This document shows, one piece after another, positions 7,926-15,893 of a stretch of 35,771 bases of DNA. The stretch comes from an uncultured Clostridia bacterium (lineage in GTDB: Bacteria; Bacillota; Clostridia; Oscillospirales; Acutalibacteraceae). The position numbers and the translations under genes are program-made. The notes below the pieces were generated by a model, which worked only from the letters and a program-made list of their open reading frames with translations, had not been told where the DNA came from and ran no database searches. Position 1 is the stretch's first letter, and the number at the start of each line of letters is the position of its first letter. The DNA is taken from NCBI GenBank assembly GCA_904420015.1, contig CAJFTS010000009.1:1-35771 (forward strand), in the 5' to 3' direction.

Positions 7926-8570
7926 CGCTGTTTCCTCCAATTCGGAAACCCGGTAGCTGAGGGTCAGCAGGCTGTCGCCCAAATGGACGTTTTCGATGAC
8001 CGCATTGGGAAAATGAACCGACAGGTCGTAGTGGCTGAAATTCCAAAACCCTTTGATTCCCAGCTTGGTCAGCCGTGTCGCCATTTCGTGGGTTGCCTCC
8101 CGCGGGATGCAAAGCACCGCCACCGCCGGATGGTTGCGGCTGCAAAACTCCTCAATACCCCGGCTGTCCTGCACCGGGATCCCCTTGATGACCTGGCCGA
8201 TGAGACTGGGATTCTGGTCGAAAATGCCGATTAAATCGAATCCCCGGGTTTCAAACGCCATGTGGTTGGCGATGGCGCGCCCTAAATTGCCCGCCCCGAT
8301 CAGGATCGCCCGGCGGCGCTTGTCCGTCCCCAAGATTTTCCTGATTTCCCGGTACAGCTGGTCGACGATATACCCGTATCCCTGCTGCCCAAACCCGCCG
8401 AAGCAGTTGAGATCCTGCCGGATCTGCGACGCCGTCAGCCCCATCCGCTGGGAGAGCTCCCGCGACGAAATGCGGGTGACCCCGTGCTTGAGCAGGTCTC
8501 CCAAGAACCGGTAATACCGGGGCAGCCGCCGGATGACCGACATGGAGATGTTTTCCCGTTTGTTGCTCAT
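7905..8570 (-). CDS. rex: Redox-sensing transcriptional repressor Rex
   Basis: 221 aa, full length for the family. Residues 10-80 form the winged-helix DNA-binding domain (IRRLPRYYRFLGDLL, then SSRELSQRMGLTASQIRQDLNCFG). The Rossmann domain has the NAD(H) loop GAGNLGRA at 92-99. Rex binds its operators when NAD+ is high and leaves when NADH rises, controlling fermentation and energy genes in anaerobes. Start ATG 8570 is preceded by AAGGATGAG. It lies downstream of icd on the same strand but beyond the strong icd terminator, so it probably has its own weak promoter. No consensus Rex operator (TTGTTAAN4TTAACAA) was found upstream of its neighbours by eye. Confidence 0.96.
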   Translation of the reverse strand: MSNKRENISMSVIRRLPRYYRFLGDLLKHGVTRISSRELSQRMGLTASQIRQDLNCFGGFGQQGYGYIVDQLYREIRKILGTDKRRRAILIGAGNLGRAIANHMAFETRGFDLIGIFDQNPSLIGQVIKGIPVQDSRGIEEFCSRNHPAVAVLCIPREATHEMATRLTKLGIKGFWNFSHYDLSVHFPNAVIENVHLGDSLLTLSYRVSELEETAKKGPAV

Positions 8571-8610
8571 CGTTTCTCATCCTTTGTTCTGATAGCCGTG
8601 GGATTGCAGG

Positions 8611-8640
8611 AAAAGGGCACGGCCCGGGCCGTGCCCTTTT
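8611..8640 (-). terminator. icd terminator, perfect 30-bp palindrome
   Basis: AAAAGGGCACGGCCC is followed directly by its exact reverse complement, so the 30 bases form a perfect palindrome ending in T residues on both strands. It lies 14 nt beyond the icd stop (8654) and is best read as the terminator of the acn-icd operon. Confidence 0.85.
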
Positions 8641-8653
8641 TGTCCGCTTGGGA

Positions 8654-9820
8654 TTATTTCTGCATGGCCTCAATGGTCTGCATCACGTATTCGCCGAACT
8701 GGCTGCAGGTCGCGCCCGTGTCCCGTCCGGTGATGACGTACTTCTTCTCTTCGTACATGCACTTGTCCAGCGCTTTTTCCAGAAGGTCCGCCTTCTCCTG
8801 GCGGCCGATGTGGGAGAGGAGCATCACCGCCGCGCGCAGCATGGAGCAGGGGTCGGCATATTGGCCGCGGCCCTCGTTCATCATGCGGGGGGCGGAGCCA
8901 TGGATGGCCTCGAACATGGCGTAGTGCTTGCCCAGGTTCGCGCTGCCCGCGGTGCCCACGCCGCCCTGGAACTCCGCAGCCTCGTCGGTGATGATGTCGC
9001 CGTAGAGGTTGGGCAGGATAAACACCTTAAAGTCGGTGCGGCGCTTCTCGTCGATGAGCTTTGCGGTGGTGATGTCGATGTACCAGTCGTCGGTGACGAT
9101 CTCCGGGTATTCCTTTCCGATCTCCTGGCACAGACGCAGGAATTTGCCGTCGGTGGTCTTGACCACGTTGGCCTTGGTGATGATGGAAACCCGTTCCTTT
9201 TTATTCTTGCGGGCGTAGTCGTAGGCGAGCCGGGCAATCCGCTCGGTGCCCTGGGTGGTGGTAACGGTGAAGTCCACCGCCAAGTCGTCGGTCACGTTGA
9301 CGCCGCAAGAGCCCAAGGTGTAGGCGCCTTCGGTGTTCTCCCGGAAGAAGGTCCAGTCGATGCCCTTTTCCGGCACCTTCACCGGACGGACATTGGCGAA
9401 CAAATCCAGCTCCTTGCGCATGGCCACATTTGCCGACTCGATGTTGGGCCACGGGTCGCCGGCACGGGGCGTAGTGGTCGGTCCCTTCAGAATGACGTGG
9501 CACTTTTTGAGCTCGGCGAGCACATCGTCGGGGATCGCCTTGCCCACCTCGGCGCGGTGCTCGATGGTCAGACCGTCGATGGTGCGAAACTCCACCTTGC
9601 CCGCGTCCACCTCGTCCTTGAGGAGGTACTCGAGTACCCGGGCGGCTTCGTTGGTAATGATCGGGCCGATGCCGTCGCCGCCGCACACGCCGATAATCAG
9701 CTTGTCGAGATGCTCGAAATCGGTGAACTCCTTGTCCGCCTTCATTCGCTCCACCCGTTCGAGCTGGGCGCGCATGACCTGTTCAAATTTTGCAAGGGCT
9801 GCCGTGATTTTGTCTTCCAT
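8654..9820 (-). CDS. icd: Isocitrate dehydrogenase (isocitrate/isopropylmalate DH family)
   Basis: 388 aa. It oxidatively decarboxylates isocitrate to 2-oxoglutarate in the cytoplasm. Substrate residues lie in NIESANVAMRKELDLFANVRP (S129, N131, R135, R145). The catalytic Lys is probably K216 in IITKANVV, and metal-binding Asp residues are in NLYGDIITDE (D275, D279). The nucleotide loop is HGSAPRMMNEG. It lacks both the Lys-Tyr pair of E. coli NADP enzymes and the Asp-Ile pair of NAD enzymes, so cofactor choice is open. I start at ATG 9820 because AGGAGG is 8 nt upstream; an in-frame ATG seven codons earlier has its own codons overlapping that ribosome site. It lies 32 nt after acn, so acn-icd is an operon that makes 2-oxoglutarate for glutamate synthesis. 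Confidence 0.94.
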   Translation of the reverse strand: MEDKITAALAKFEQVMRAQLERVERMKADKEFTDFEHLDKLIIGVCGGDGIGPIITNEAARVLEYLLKDEVDAGKVEFRTIDGLTIEHRAEVGKAIPDDVLAELKKCHVILKGPTTTPRAGDPWPNIESANVAMRKELDLFANVRPVKVPEKGIDWTFFRENTEGAYTLGSCGVNVTDDLAVDFTVTTTQGTERIARLAYDYARKNKKERVSIITKANVVKTTDGKFLRLCQEIGKEYPEIVTDDWYIDITTAKLIDEKRRTDFKVFILPNLYGDIITDEAAEFQGGVGTAGSANLGKHYAMFEAIHGSAPRMMNEGRGQYADPCSMLRAAVMLLSHIGRQEKADLLEKALDKCMYEEKKYVITGRDTGATCSQFGEYVMQTIEAMQK

Positions 9821-9852
9821 TCGTGTTTCCTCCTGGCTCAAAATAGAAAAGC

Positions 9853-11787
9853 TTATTCCGCCTGAAGCTTCGTGTAATTGAGAAGGCCGCCGGCCAGCAG
9901 CATCTCCCGCTGGCGCTGGGAAAGCTCGCAGCGCACCGGGAACCTCGTTCCCTTGGTCAGATTCTCCACCACAATCTCGCCGCCCTCGGCGATGGCTTTG
10001 CGGATATCTGGCAGGCGCAGCTCGTCCATCTGGTCGATGCCGTCGTAGTCCGCGTCCTTCTCAAAGGTCAGCGGAACAATGCCGGCGTTGATGAGGTTTG
10101 CCGCGTGGATGCGGGCGAAGGACTTGGCGATGACCGCCTTAACCCCCAGGTAGAGGGGGACCAGCGCCGCGTGCTCTCTCGAGGAGCCCTGGCCGTAGTT
10201 GGAGCCGCCCACCACAATCCCCTTGCCCTCTTCCTTACAGCGGGCCGGGAACTCCTTGTCGCACACGCCGAAGCAGAACTGGGACAGGTAGGGGATGTTG
10301 GAACGGTAGGGAAGGATTTTCGAGCCCGCGGGCATGATGTGGTCGGTGGTGATGTTGTCCCCCACCTTGAGAAGCGCCTTGGCCTCGATGGTGTCCGCAA
10401 GGGGTTCGGACTGGGGGAAGGGCTTGATGTTGGGCCCGCGCAGGATCTCCACCTTGTCCATTTCTTCCACCGGGGCGGGAGCGAGCACCATGTTGTCGTT
10501 GATTAAGAACTCGTCGGGCAGGTCGATGGAAACCATCTCGCCCAGGGTGCGCGGGTCGGTGAGCACGCCGGTGATGGCGGAAACCGCCGCCGTTTCCGGG
10601 CTTACCAGATAAATCTTGCCGTCGGCGGTGCCGGAACGGCCCTCAAAGTTGCGGTTGAAGGTGCGCAGGGAAACGCCGCCGGAGTTGGGGGACTGCCCCA
10701 TGCCGATGCAGGGCCCGCAGGCACATTCGAGCACCCTCGCGCCCGCCGCGATGATGTCGGCCAGCGCGCCGTTTTTCGCCAGCATGTTGTACACCTGCTT
10801 GGAGCCGGGGGCGATGGACAGGCTTACGTCCGGATGGACCGTCTTTCCCTTTAGAATGCGGGCCACCCGCATCAGATCCAAATAAGAGGAGTTGGTGCAC
10901 GAGCCGATGCAGACCTGGTCGATCTTGATCTTGCCGATGTCCTCCACCGCCTTGACGTTGTCCGGGCTGTGGGGCATGGCGGCCGCCGGGCGAAGGGAAC
11001 TCAAATCAATGGCGTATTCCTCGTCGTAGGTAGCGTCCTCGTCGGAAGAAAGAGCCGCCCAGTCCTCTTCCCGGCCCTGGGCCTTGAGGAACTCCCGGGT
11101 CACCTCGTCGGAGGGGAAGATGGAGGTGGTGGCGCCCAGCTCCGCCCCCATGTTGGTGATGGTGGCGCGCTCCGGCACCGTCAGGGACTTGACTCCCTCG
11201 CCGGCGTATTCGATGATCTTGCCCACGCCGCCCTTGACTGAGAGCATCCGCAGCACTTCCAAAATCACGTCCTTGGCCGAAACCCAGGGACGCAGCTTGC
11301 CCGAAAGGGTGATACGCACCATCTTGGGCATGGAGATGTAGTACGGGCCGCCGCCCATGGCCACCGCCACGTCTAGCCCCCCCGCGCCGAAGGCCAGCAT
11401 CCCGATGCCGCCGCCGGTGGGGGTGTGGCTGTCCGACCCGATGAGGGTCTTGCCGGGCTTGCCGAACCGTTCCAAATGCACCTGATGACAGATGCCGTTA
11501 CCGGGACGGGAGAAGTAAATCCCATGCTTTTTGGCCACCGACTGAATAAAGCGGTGGTCGTCGGCGTTTTCAAAGCCGGACTGGAGGGTGTTGTGATCGA
11601 TATACGCCACGCTGCGTTCGGTTTTCACACGCGGCACGCCCATGGCCTCGAATTCCAGATACGCCATGGTGCCGGTGGCGTCCTGGGTCAGCGTCTGGTC
11701 GATTTTCAGACCGATTTCGCTGCCCACGGCGGTGTCGCCGCTGAGCAGGTGCGCCTTGATGATTTTTTGTGCAATGGTATCGCCCAT
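9853..11787 (-). CDS. acn: Aconitate hydratase (short, single-chain type)
   Basis: 644 aa, the size of the ~640-aa 'Aquifex-type' bacterial aconitases rather than the ~890-aa AcnA. It isomerises citrate to isocitrate with a 4Fe-4S cluster. Cluster ligands are C297 (IGSCTNSSYLDL) and C357 and C360 (ECACGPCIGMGQ). Other motifs: SDSHTPTGGGIGML (118-131) and, in the C-terminal swivel domain, GSNYGQGSSREHAAL near residue 540. ATG 11787 has AAAGGAG upstream. It is the first gene of acn-icd. The cluster requirement fits with the NifS/NifU pair encoded 2 kb away, though that is only a plausible link. Confidence 0.96.
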   Translation of the reverse strand: MGDTIAQKIIKAHLLSGDTAVGSEIGLKIDQTLTQDATGTMAYLEFEAMGVPRVKTERSVAYIDHNTLQSGFENADDHRFIQSVAKKHGIYFSRPGNGICHQVHLERFGKPGKTLIGSDSHTPTGGGIGMLAFGAGGLDVAVAMGGGPYYISMPKMVRITLSGKLRPWVSAKDVILEVLRMLSVKGGVGKIIEYAGEGVKSLTVPERATITNMGAELGATTSIFPSDEVTREFLKAQGREEDWAALSSDEDATYDEEYAIDLSSLRPAAAMPHSPDNVKAVEDIGKIKIDQVCIGSCTNSSYLDLMRVARILKGKTVHPDVSLSIAPGSKQVYNMLAKNGALADIIAAGARVLECACGPCIGMGQSPNSGGVSLRTFNRNFEGRSGTADGKIYLVSPETAAVSAITGVLTDPRTLGEMVSIDLPDEFLINDNMVLAPAPVEEMDKVEILRGPNIKPFPQSEPLADTIEAKALLKVGDNITTDHIMPAGSKILPYRSNIPYLSQFCFGVCDKEFPARCKEEGKGIVVGGSNYGQGSSREHAALVPLYLGVKAVIAKSFARIHAANLINAGIVPLTFEKDADYDGIDQMDELRLPDIRKAIAEGGEIVVENLTKGTRFPVRCELSQRQREMLLAGGLLNYTKLQAE

Positions 11788-11831
11788 ATTAGACTGCTCC
11801 TTTCCGAATCAACCGGGAATAGAATAGGCAT

Positions 11832-11870
11832 ATAATAGCTTATTATCGCCCAATTCGACCAGTTTGTCAA
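11832..11870 (-). promoter_or_regulatory. acn-icd promoter with a dyad at the -10
   Basis: Minus-strand TTGACA (11865-11870) and GATAAT (11842-11847) with a 17-nt spacer. The -10 overlaps a perfect six-base dyad, ATAATA-GCT-TATTAT (11832-11846), a possible operator. The leader to the acn ATG at 11787 is about 50 nt. Confidence 0.6.
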
Positions 11871-12016
11871 TTCCCTAACAGGCAAAAGAAACCCCAACCG
11901 GTTGTGGAAAATCTGTGCCCTGTCTCCAAGATGGGGCCTGTGACGCCTCATTTGTGGTATCCCAGTCCGTTTCATTTCCAGACCAATTCTAGTAAAATCT
12001 AGGAGAGGTGGGACGG

Positions 12017-12241
12017 ATGGAACCATATCAATGGGAAAAGTACCGGCAGCTGGGGCTGAATATCGCCTATTACCGCCGGGCGCGTGGGCTGACCCAGATG
12101 GAGCTGGCCGAACAGCTGAATATCGACCGCACCCATATGAGCCGCATTGAATCCGCGCGCACAGGGGTCTCCCTTGACCTGCTTTTCGCCATTGCCGACC
12201 AGCTTCACGTCCCCGTGGAAAAGCTTTTTGAAAGGGAATGA
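12017..12241 (+). CDS. XRE-family helix-turn-helix regulator
   Basis: 74 aa, a single Cro/cI-type HTH domain and nothing else: LGLNIAYYRRARGLTQMELA, then HMSRIESARTGVSLDLLFAIA and a typical VPVEKLFE end. It probably binds DNA as a dimer. I choose the ATG at 12017, which has AGGAGAGG at good spacing; a GTG three codons upstream overlaps that site. Its stop overlaps the next gene's start (ATGA), so the two are translationally coupled. No target operator is evident in the 200 bases upstream, and no phage or mobile genes are near, so it is probably a chromosomal regulator. Confidence 0.85.
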   Translation: MEPYQWEKYRQLGLNIAYYRRARGLTQMELAEQLNIDRTHMSRIESARTGVSLDLLFAIADQLHVPVEKLFERE

Positions 12242-12480
12242 CAATGGATTTAGAGAGGGAAATTTTGCTCCACCTTCTTTCCCGGTACGACGTGTCCGTG
12301 CGCTTTGAAAACCTGGACGACTCCATCCGGGATCTGGCCCATCTGGAATGTATGCTGGCGCTGCACGAAATCCGTGCGCTTCTGGACGACGAGACCCTGG
12401 ACGATTTTCAGTGCATCGAAGCCATCGTCCAGGTTTACGAGAAACTCGGCGCAAACGGCGGCTTTAGGCATGATTTCTAA
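12238..12480 (+). CDS. Small conserved protein paired with the XRE regulator
   Basis: 80 aa, acidic and mostly helical. Distinctive stretch: RFENLDDSIRDLAHLECMLA, then LHEIRALLDDETLDDFQCIE and a C-terminal GGFRHDF. It begins at an ATG (12238) overlapping the XRE stop by four bases; a second ATG lies two codons in. I recall similar short proteins ('DSIRDLA...LLDDETLDDFxCIExIVxxxE') beside XRE genes in Ruminococcaceae, but no function. It could be a partner or ligand sensor for the HTH protein. The sequence does not resemble known toxins, so I do not call this a toxin-antitoxin pair. Confidence 0.65.
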   Translation: MTMDLEREILLHLLSRYDVSVRFENLDDSIRDLAHLECMLALHEIRALLDDETLDDFQCIEAIVQVYEKLGANGGFRHDF

Positions 12481-12518
12481 AACCATAAGCCGTCTTTCCC
12501 TTTTGCGCCCGCTTTTTC

Positions 12519-12547
12519 TTGCGGTTTTGGCCTGGATGTAGTATACT
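12519..12547 (+). promoter_or_regulatory. Promoter of the PH-like membrane protein
   Basis: TTGCGG (12519-12524), 17-nt spacer, TATACT (12542-12547). It lies in the 130-base gap after the XRE pair and gives a leader of about 60 nt. Confidence 0.55.
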
Positions 12548-12612
12548 TATAAAAAAGCTCCGCGTTTCCTCGTCTGCCTAAGGCCGAGGACGGGCGGGAA
12601 AGGATGGAGAAC

Positions 12613-13182
12613 ATGGAGGATTCCTACAACCAGGCGGTGCGAAACGCCTTGCAGCCGGGAGAATACGTTTTATGGGAGGGCGCGCCCAAAAAGGGGATGC
12701 GGTTGCAAAAGAGCGATGCATTTCTCCTTCCCTTCAGCCTTTTTTGGTTGGGGTTCGCTCTTTTCTGGGAGTATATGGCGATTGCAGGCGGTGCTCCAAT
12801 TTTCATGGCGCTGTTCGGCCTTCCTTTTGTCCTCATCGGCGTGTACCTGCTCTTCGGCCGGTTTATTACCCGCGCCAGAAATCTGTCCTCCACCCATTAT
12901 GTGGTGACCGACCAGCGGCTTTTGTTTTTGTACCGGAAAAACACCCAGTTTCTTTTGTACCAAAACATCGAAACCCTGGAAAAAGAGCAGTCGAAGGACG
13001 GCAGGGGAACCATCTACTTTTTCCCAAGGAATTTCTACTATAATAGGGCCGCGTCCTATCGCGGGAATACCAACCCCTTGCAGGGCAGAGCCTTCGAGGA
13101 CATCGAGGATGTAGAACGGGTCTACCGCCTGATTGAAGGAAAGGTGCTGGAGGTCTCCCGGATGGAACCGGCCGACAGTTGA
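12613..13182 (+). CDS. Two-TM protein with a bacterial PH-like domain
   Basis: About 189 aa. A short cytoplasmic N-terminus with LQPGEYVLWEGAP leads into two membrane segments (about 37-54 and 60-82). A soluble C-terminal part starts THYVVTDQRLLFLY and continues with a beta-rich stretch and FEDIEDVERVYRLIE. The 'GE..LW.G.P' start plus 'YxVTdqRllf' is the usual look of bacterial PH-domain (bPH_2-like) membrane proteins, whose functions are mostly unknown. I favour the ATG at 12613, since AAAGGA lies eight nt before it; an ATG at 12604 directly abuts that site. It is convergent with nifU, with a strong shared terminator between them. Confidence 0.75.
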   Translation: MEDSYNQAVRNALQPGEYVLWEGAPKKGMRLQKSDAFLLPFSLFWLGFALFWEYMAIAGGAPIFMALFGLPFVLIGVYLLFGRFITRARNLSSTHYVVTDQRLLFLYRKNTQFLLYQNIETLEKEQSKDGRGTIYFFPRNFYYNRAASYRGNTNPLQGRAFEDIEDVERVYRLIEGKVLEVSRMEPADS

Positions 13183-13227
13183 TCGGGACGATAGGCGGCT
13201 AGACCGTCCGATGCGTCGTTGCCCGGT

Positions 13228-13255
13228 ATGGCCCAAGCTGGGGAACTTGGGCCAT
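13228..13255 (+). repeat. Inverted repeat in the 3' region of the PH-like gene
   Basis: ATGGCCCAAG and CTTGGGCCAT (10-bp perfect arms) around an 8-nt loop. There is no T tract after it, so it is not an obvious terminator; the real terminator follows at 13348. Nothing else is evident in the 13183-13347 gap. Confidence 0.5.
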
Positions 13256-13347
13256 GGCGAAAGGCGGCTTTGGCCAAGCCTCAAGGGCGGATGCCGGAGG
13301 CCCGGCCGGGCTGTACGCCGGCTTTCGGAGACTTTCCATTTTGAAAG

Positions 13348-13388
13348 AAAGGCCCGGATACGCATACCTGCGTATCCGGGCCTTTTTC
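13348..13388. terminator. Bidirectional terminator between the PH-like gene and nifU
   Basis: A 17-bp perfect stem (AAAGGCCCGGATACGCA, 13348-13364) with a four-base loop TACC, followed by TTTTT on the plus strand. The minus-strand read ends in TTTCTTTC. It lies ten bases before the nifU stop and serves both convergent genes. Confidence 0.9.
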
Positions 13389-13397
13389 ATGCTCCGT

Positions 13398-13829
13398 TTA
13401 GGAATGGGTGTGACATGCCTCACAGTCGCCGATTTCCCCAACAATGGGCAGCGGGTCCACCCCGATGCGGGTATAGTAATCGGAAATGGCGGCTTTGATG
13501 GCCTGCTCGGCCAGCACCGAGCAATGTACCTTCACCGGCGGCAGGCCGTCAAGGGCCTCCATCACCGCCTTGTTTGTCAGTTTAAGCGCTTCGTCGAGGG
13601 TCTTGCCCTTAATCATCTCGGTTGCCATGGAACTGGTGGCCACCGCCGCGCCGCAGCCGAAGGTCTTGAAGCTCACGTCCGCGATGACGTTGTCCTCGAC
13701 CCGAATAAACATTTTCATGATGTCGCCGCAGCGGGAGTTTCCCACTTCCCCCACGCCGTTTGCATCGGCAAGCTCGCCCACATTGCGGGGATGGGCGAAG
13801 TGATCCATTACCTTTTCGCTGTATGCCAT
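13398..13829 (-). CDS. nifU: NifU/IscU-type iron-sulfur cluster scaffold
   Basis: 143 aa, a NifU N-terminal (IscU-like) domain on which [Fe-S] clusters are built from sulfur supplied by NifS. The three scaffold cysteines are C34 (NSRCGD, with the conserved D36), C59 (FGCGAAVATSS) and C103 (VHCSVLAEQA). The C-terminus adds a short tail CEACHTHS (C136, C139, H140, H142) that could bind metal; such tails occur on clostridial NifU-like proteins. ATG 13829 is chosen because GAGGAG is 9 nt upstream. It begins 22 nt after the nifS stop, so the genes are co-transcribed. Confidence 0.94.
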   Translation of the reverse strand: MAYSEKVMDHFAHPRNVGELADANGVGEVGNSRCGDIMKMFIRVEDNVIADVSFKTFGCGAAVATSSMATEMIKGKTLDEALKLTNKAVMEALDGLPPVKVHCSVLAEQAIKAAISDYYTRIGVDPLPIVGEIGDCEACHTHS

Positions 13830-13851
13830 AGTGAACGCTCCTCTCAGTTGG

Positions 13852-15033
13852 TTACCGGTCGTTTTTGATGATCTCATCCCACAGCGGGGACATGTCCCGC
13901 AGCCGCTTTACAATAGGCGGCAGTACCTTGGCGATGTGCGCGACGTCCTCCATGGTGTTGTAGTCGCCTAAGCTCAGACGAAGGGAGCCGTGGGCGATTT
14001 CGTGGGGCAGGCCGATGGCCAGCAGCACGTGGCTTGGGTCCAGAGAGCCGGAGGTGCAGGCCGAGCCGGAGGAACCGGCCACCCCGTTAAAGTCGAGAAG
14101 GAGGAGAAGGGATTCCCCTTCAATGCCTTCAAAACAGAAATTGGCGTTGCCGCTGAGACGCCGTTCCCGGTCGCCGTTTAAGCGGGAGCGGGGGATTTTC
14201 AGCACCTCTTCGATGAGAGCGTCGCGCAGCCGGGCGATTTTCCGGGTCCGCCCCGGGATATCCCGGCAGGCCTCCTCCATGGCGACCCCCAGGCCGACGA
14301 TGGAAGGGACGTTTTCCGTCCCCGCCCGGCGGCCGGATTCCTGTGCGCCGCCTTCGATCAGATTGGGAAGGCGCAGCCCCCTGCGGCAGTAGAGAGCGCC
14401 GATTCCCTTGGGGCCGTGGATTTTATGCCCCGAAAGGGAGAGCAGGTCGATGCATTGCGCCTTGACGTCGATTTCCACCTGGCCCACCGCCTGTACCGCG
14501 TCGGTGTGGAATAGGACGCCTTTGTCCTTACAGATACGGCCGATCTCCGGGATGGGCTGAATGGTGCCGATTTCGTTGTTGGCGTACATAACGGTGACCA
14601 GGCAGGTGTCCGGACGGATGGCGGCCGCCACATCCTCGGGATGGACCACGCCGTTGTGGTATACATCCAGATAGGTGACCGCAAAGCCTTCCTTTTCCAG
14701 CGCCTGCACCGTGTGGAGCACCGCGTGGTGCTCGAATTTCGTGGTGATGATATGTTTCTTCCCCTGGGCCCCCAGCTTGTGGGCGACCCCCTTGATGGCC
14801 CAGTTGTCCGCCTCCGACCCGCCGGAGGTAAAGAATATTTCGTTTTCCTCCGCCCCCAGGGCCCTTGCGACCTGTCTCCTGGCCTTATCCACCGCCTCGC
14901 GGGCCTCCTGCCCGATGCGATAGAGGCTCGACGGGTTGCCGTAATGCTCGGTAAAATAGGGGAGCATCGCCTGCACCACCGAATCCGCCGTCCGGGTGGT
15001 GGCCGCATTATCCGCATATACAAAACGATCCAT
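13852..15033 (-). CDS. nifS: Cysteine desulfurase, NifS/IscS type
   Basis: 393 aa PLP enzyme that removes sulfur from cysteine and passes it on for Fe-S clusters and possibly tRNA thiolation. The N-terminal YADNAATT is typical. The PLP-stacking His is in TKFEHHAV (102/103), the PLP Lys is K204 in [12 protein letters not shown], and the persulfide Cys is C326 in [17 protein letters not shown]. The long SACTSG loop is the IscS/NifS group I form. ATG 15033 has GGAGT upstream. It leads nifS-nifU; no iscR-type regulator gene is present in the window, though the promoter carries a palindrome that such a regulator could bind. Confidence 0.96.
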   Translation of the reverse strand: MDRFVYADNAATTRTADSVVQAMLPYFTEHYGNPSSLYRIGQEAREAVDKARRQVARALGAEENEIFFTSGGSEADNWAIKGVAHKLGAQGKKHIITTKFEHHAVLHTVQALEKEGFAVTYLDVYHNGVVHPEDVAAAIRPDTCLVTVMYANNEIGTIQPIPEIGRICKDKGVLFHTDAVQAVGQVEIDVKAQCIDLLSLSGHKIHGPKGIGALYCRRGLRLPNLIEGGAQESGRRAGTENVPSIVGLGVAMEEACRDIPGRTRKIARLRDALIEEVLKIPRSRLNGDRERRLSGNANFCFEGIEGESLLLLLDFNGVAGSSGSACTSGSLDPSHVLLAIGLPHEIAHGSLRLSLGDYNTMEDVAHIAKVLPPIVKRLRDMSPLWDEIIKNDR

Positions 15034-15242
15034 ACGATTTTACTCCATTCCGCCGCTGTGCGCCGGCATAAGCTCAAGAGAAGGCGGCCCTTGTCCCGCA
15101 CAGTATCCGGGCAAGAAAGCGGGTTAGACCGCTCCATCCATCCGGCTTCTCCTTGGGTTAGGGTTTGCAAAAAGAAAGGGAAGATACAAAGCCTTGCCGG
15201 GTTTTTACCGGCATATGGCGTATCGAGGCTTTCTTTGGTTTT
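15034..15242 (-). other. Long nifS 5' leader with a two-part hairpin
   Basis: About 200 nt between the predicted start site and nifS. On the minus strand AAAGCCT (5' arm) pairs with AGGCTTT, enclosing a second stem GCCGG/CCGGC with an A-rich loop (about 15188-15234), followed by a pyrimidine-rich stretch with TTTCTTTTT. It could be a structured leader or attenuator. I recognise no known riboswitch class in it. Confidence 0.4.
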
Positions 15243-15271
15243 ATTATATACTAATTTAGTATACTTTTCAA
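15243..15271 (-). promoter_or_regulatory. nifS-nifU promoter with an operator-like palindrome in the spacer
   Basis: Minus-strand TTGAAA (15266-15271), 17-nt spacer and perfect TATAAT (15243-15248). The palindrome TATACTAA-N-TTAGTATA (15247-15263, perfect 8-base arms) fills almost the whole spacer, so a bound protein would block RNA polymerase. Rrf2-family regulators such as IscR are natural candidates (inference). Confidence 0.75.
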
Positions 15272-15329
15272 CTGTCGCTTTTTCTAAAGAATCCGTATTT
15301 TTTCCGTCCGATACTGGAACACTCCATGA

Positions 15330-15352
15330 AAAATACGCCGTGCATTAGGCGT
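15330..15352 (-). terminator. Possible rnhA terminator
   Basis: A short ACGCC/GGCGT stem (15335-15352) followed on the minus strand by ATTTTTC. It starts about ten nt beyond the rnhA stop at 15362. The stem is only five pairs, so this is a weak call. Confidence 0.4.
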
Positions 15353-15361
15353 GGGGAGCCC

Positions 15362-15811
15362 TTATTGGACGGCCTTTTTGGCCGCCGCAACCGCCAGCGC
15401 GTCGCACCGTTCGTTTTCCGGATGTCCCGCATGCCCCTTGACCCATTGAAGGGTGACCTCATGCCGGTCGAGCAGGTTCAAAAGCCGCTCCCACAGGTCT
15501 GGGTTCAAGGCCGGTTCCTTATTGGAGCGCTTCCAGCCCCTGGCCCGCCAGCCCTTGGCCCAGCCCTTTGTAACCGCGTCGATAAGATATTTGGAATCGC
15601 TGTAAAGGGTAACCCGGCAGGGCTCCTTGAGCGCCTCCAGCCCCGCGATGGCGGCCGACAGCTCCATGCGGTTGTTGGTCGTCAAGGCAAAGCCTTCGCT
15701 GAGCTCCTTTTCAGCCTTCCCGTAGCGCAAAATCACCCCATACCCGCCCGGCCCCGGATTCCCCGAGCAGGCGCCGTCGGTGAAGATCTCCACTTGCTTT
15801 TTCTGTCCCAT
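15362..15811 (-). CDS. rnhA: Ribonuclease HI
   Basis: 149 aa, the compact bacterial type I enzyme that cuts RNA in RNA-DNA hybrids. All four catalytic acids are present: D12 ([14 protein letters not shown]), E50 ([10 protein letters not shown]), D72 ([11 protein letters not shown]) and D137 (NERCDALA), with the catalytic-loop His H127 in VKGHAGH. It carries the basic handle region ([15 protein letters not shown]), so it should bind hybrids without an extra domain. ATG 15811 has AAAGGAG eight nt upstream. It is monocistronic. Confidence 0.96.
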   Translation of the reverse strand: MGQKKQVEIFTDGACSGNPGPGGYGVILRYGKAEKELSEGFALTTNNRMELSAAIAGLEALKEPCRVTLYSDSKYLIDAVTKGWAKGWRARGWKRSNKEPALNPDLWERLLNLLDRHEVTLQWVKGHAGHPENERCDALAVAAAKKAVQ

Positions 15812-15864
15812 ATGCTGACTCCTTTTGCCGGCCGCGGCATTTCCTAGTTACTTAGTAGACATTC

Positions 15865-15893
15865 ATTATAACCAAAAGAAAGCCCGGCGGCAA
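15865..15893 (-). promoter_or_regulatory. rnhA promoter overlapping the upstream terminator
   Basis: Minus-strand TTGCCG (15888-15893), 17-nt spacer, TATAAT (15865-15870). The -35 lies inside the terminator hairpin of the preceding operon (15882-15912), so the two elements share DNA. Confidence 0.5.

Noticed and set aside
11983-12005. TAAAAT -10 between CTAG repeats just before the XRE gene
   Set aside because: The start site would fall inside the gene's ribosome site, leaving it leaderless; no convincing -35.
12017-12480. Toxin-antitoxin module
   Set aside because: The partner has no toxin-like features and the gene order alone is not evidence.
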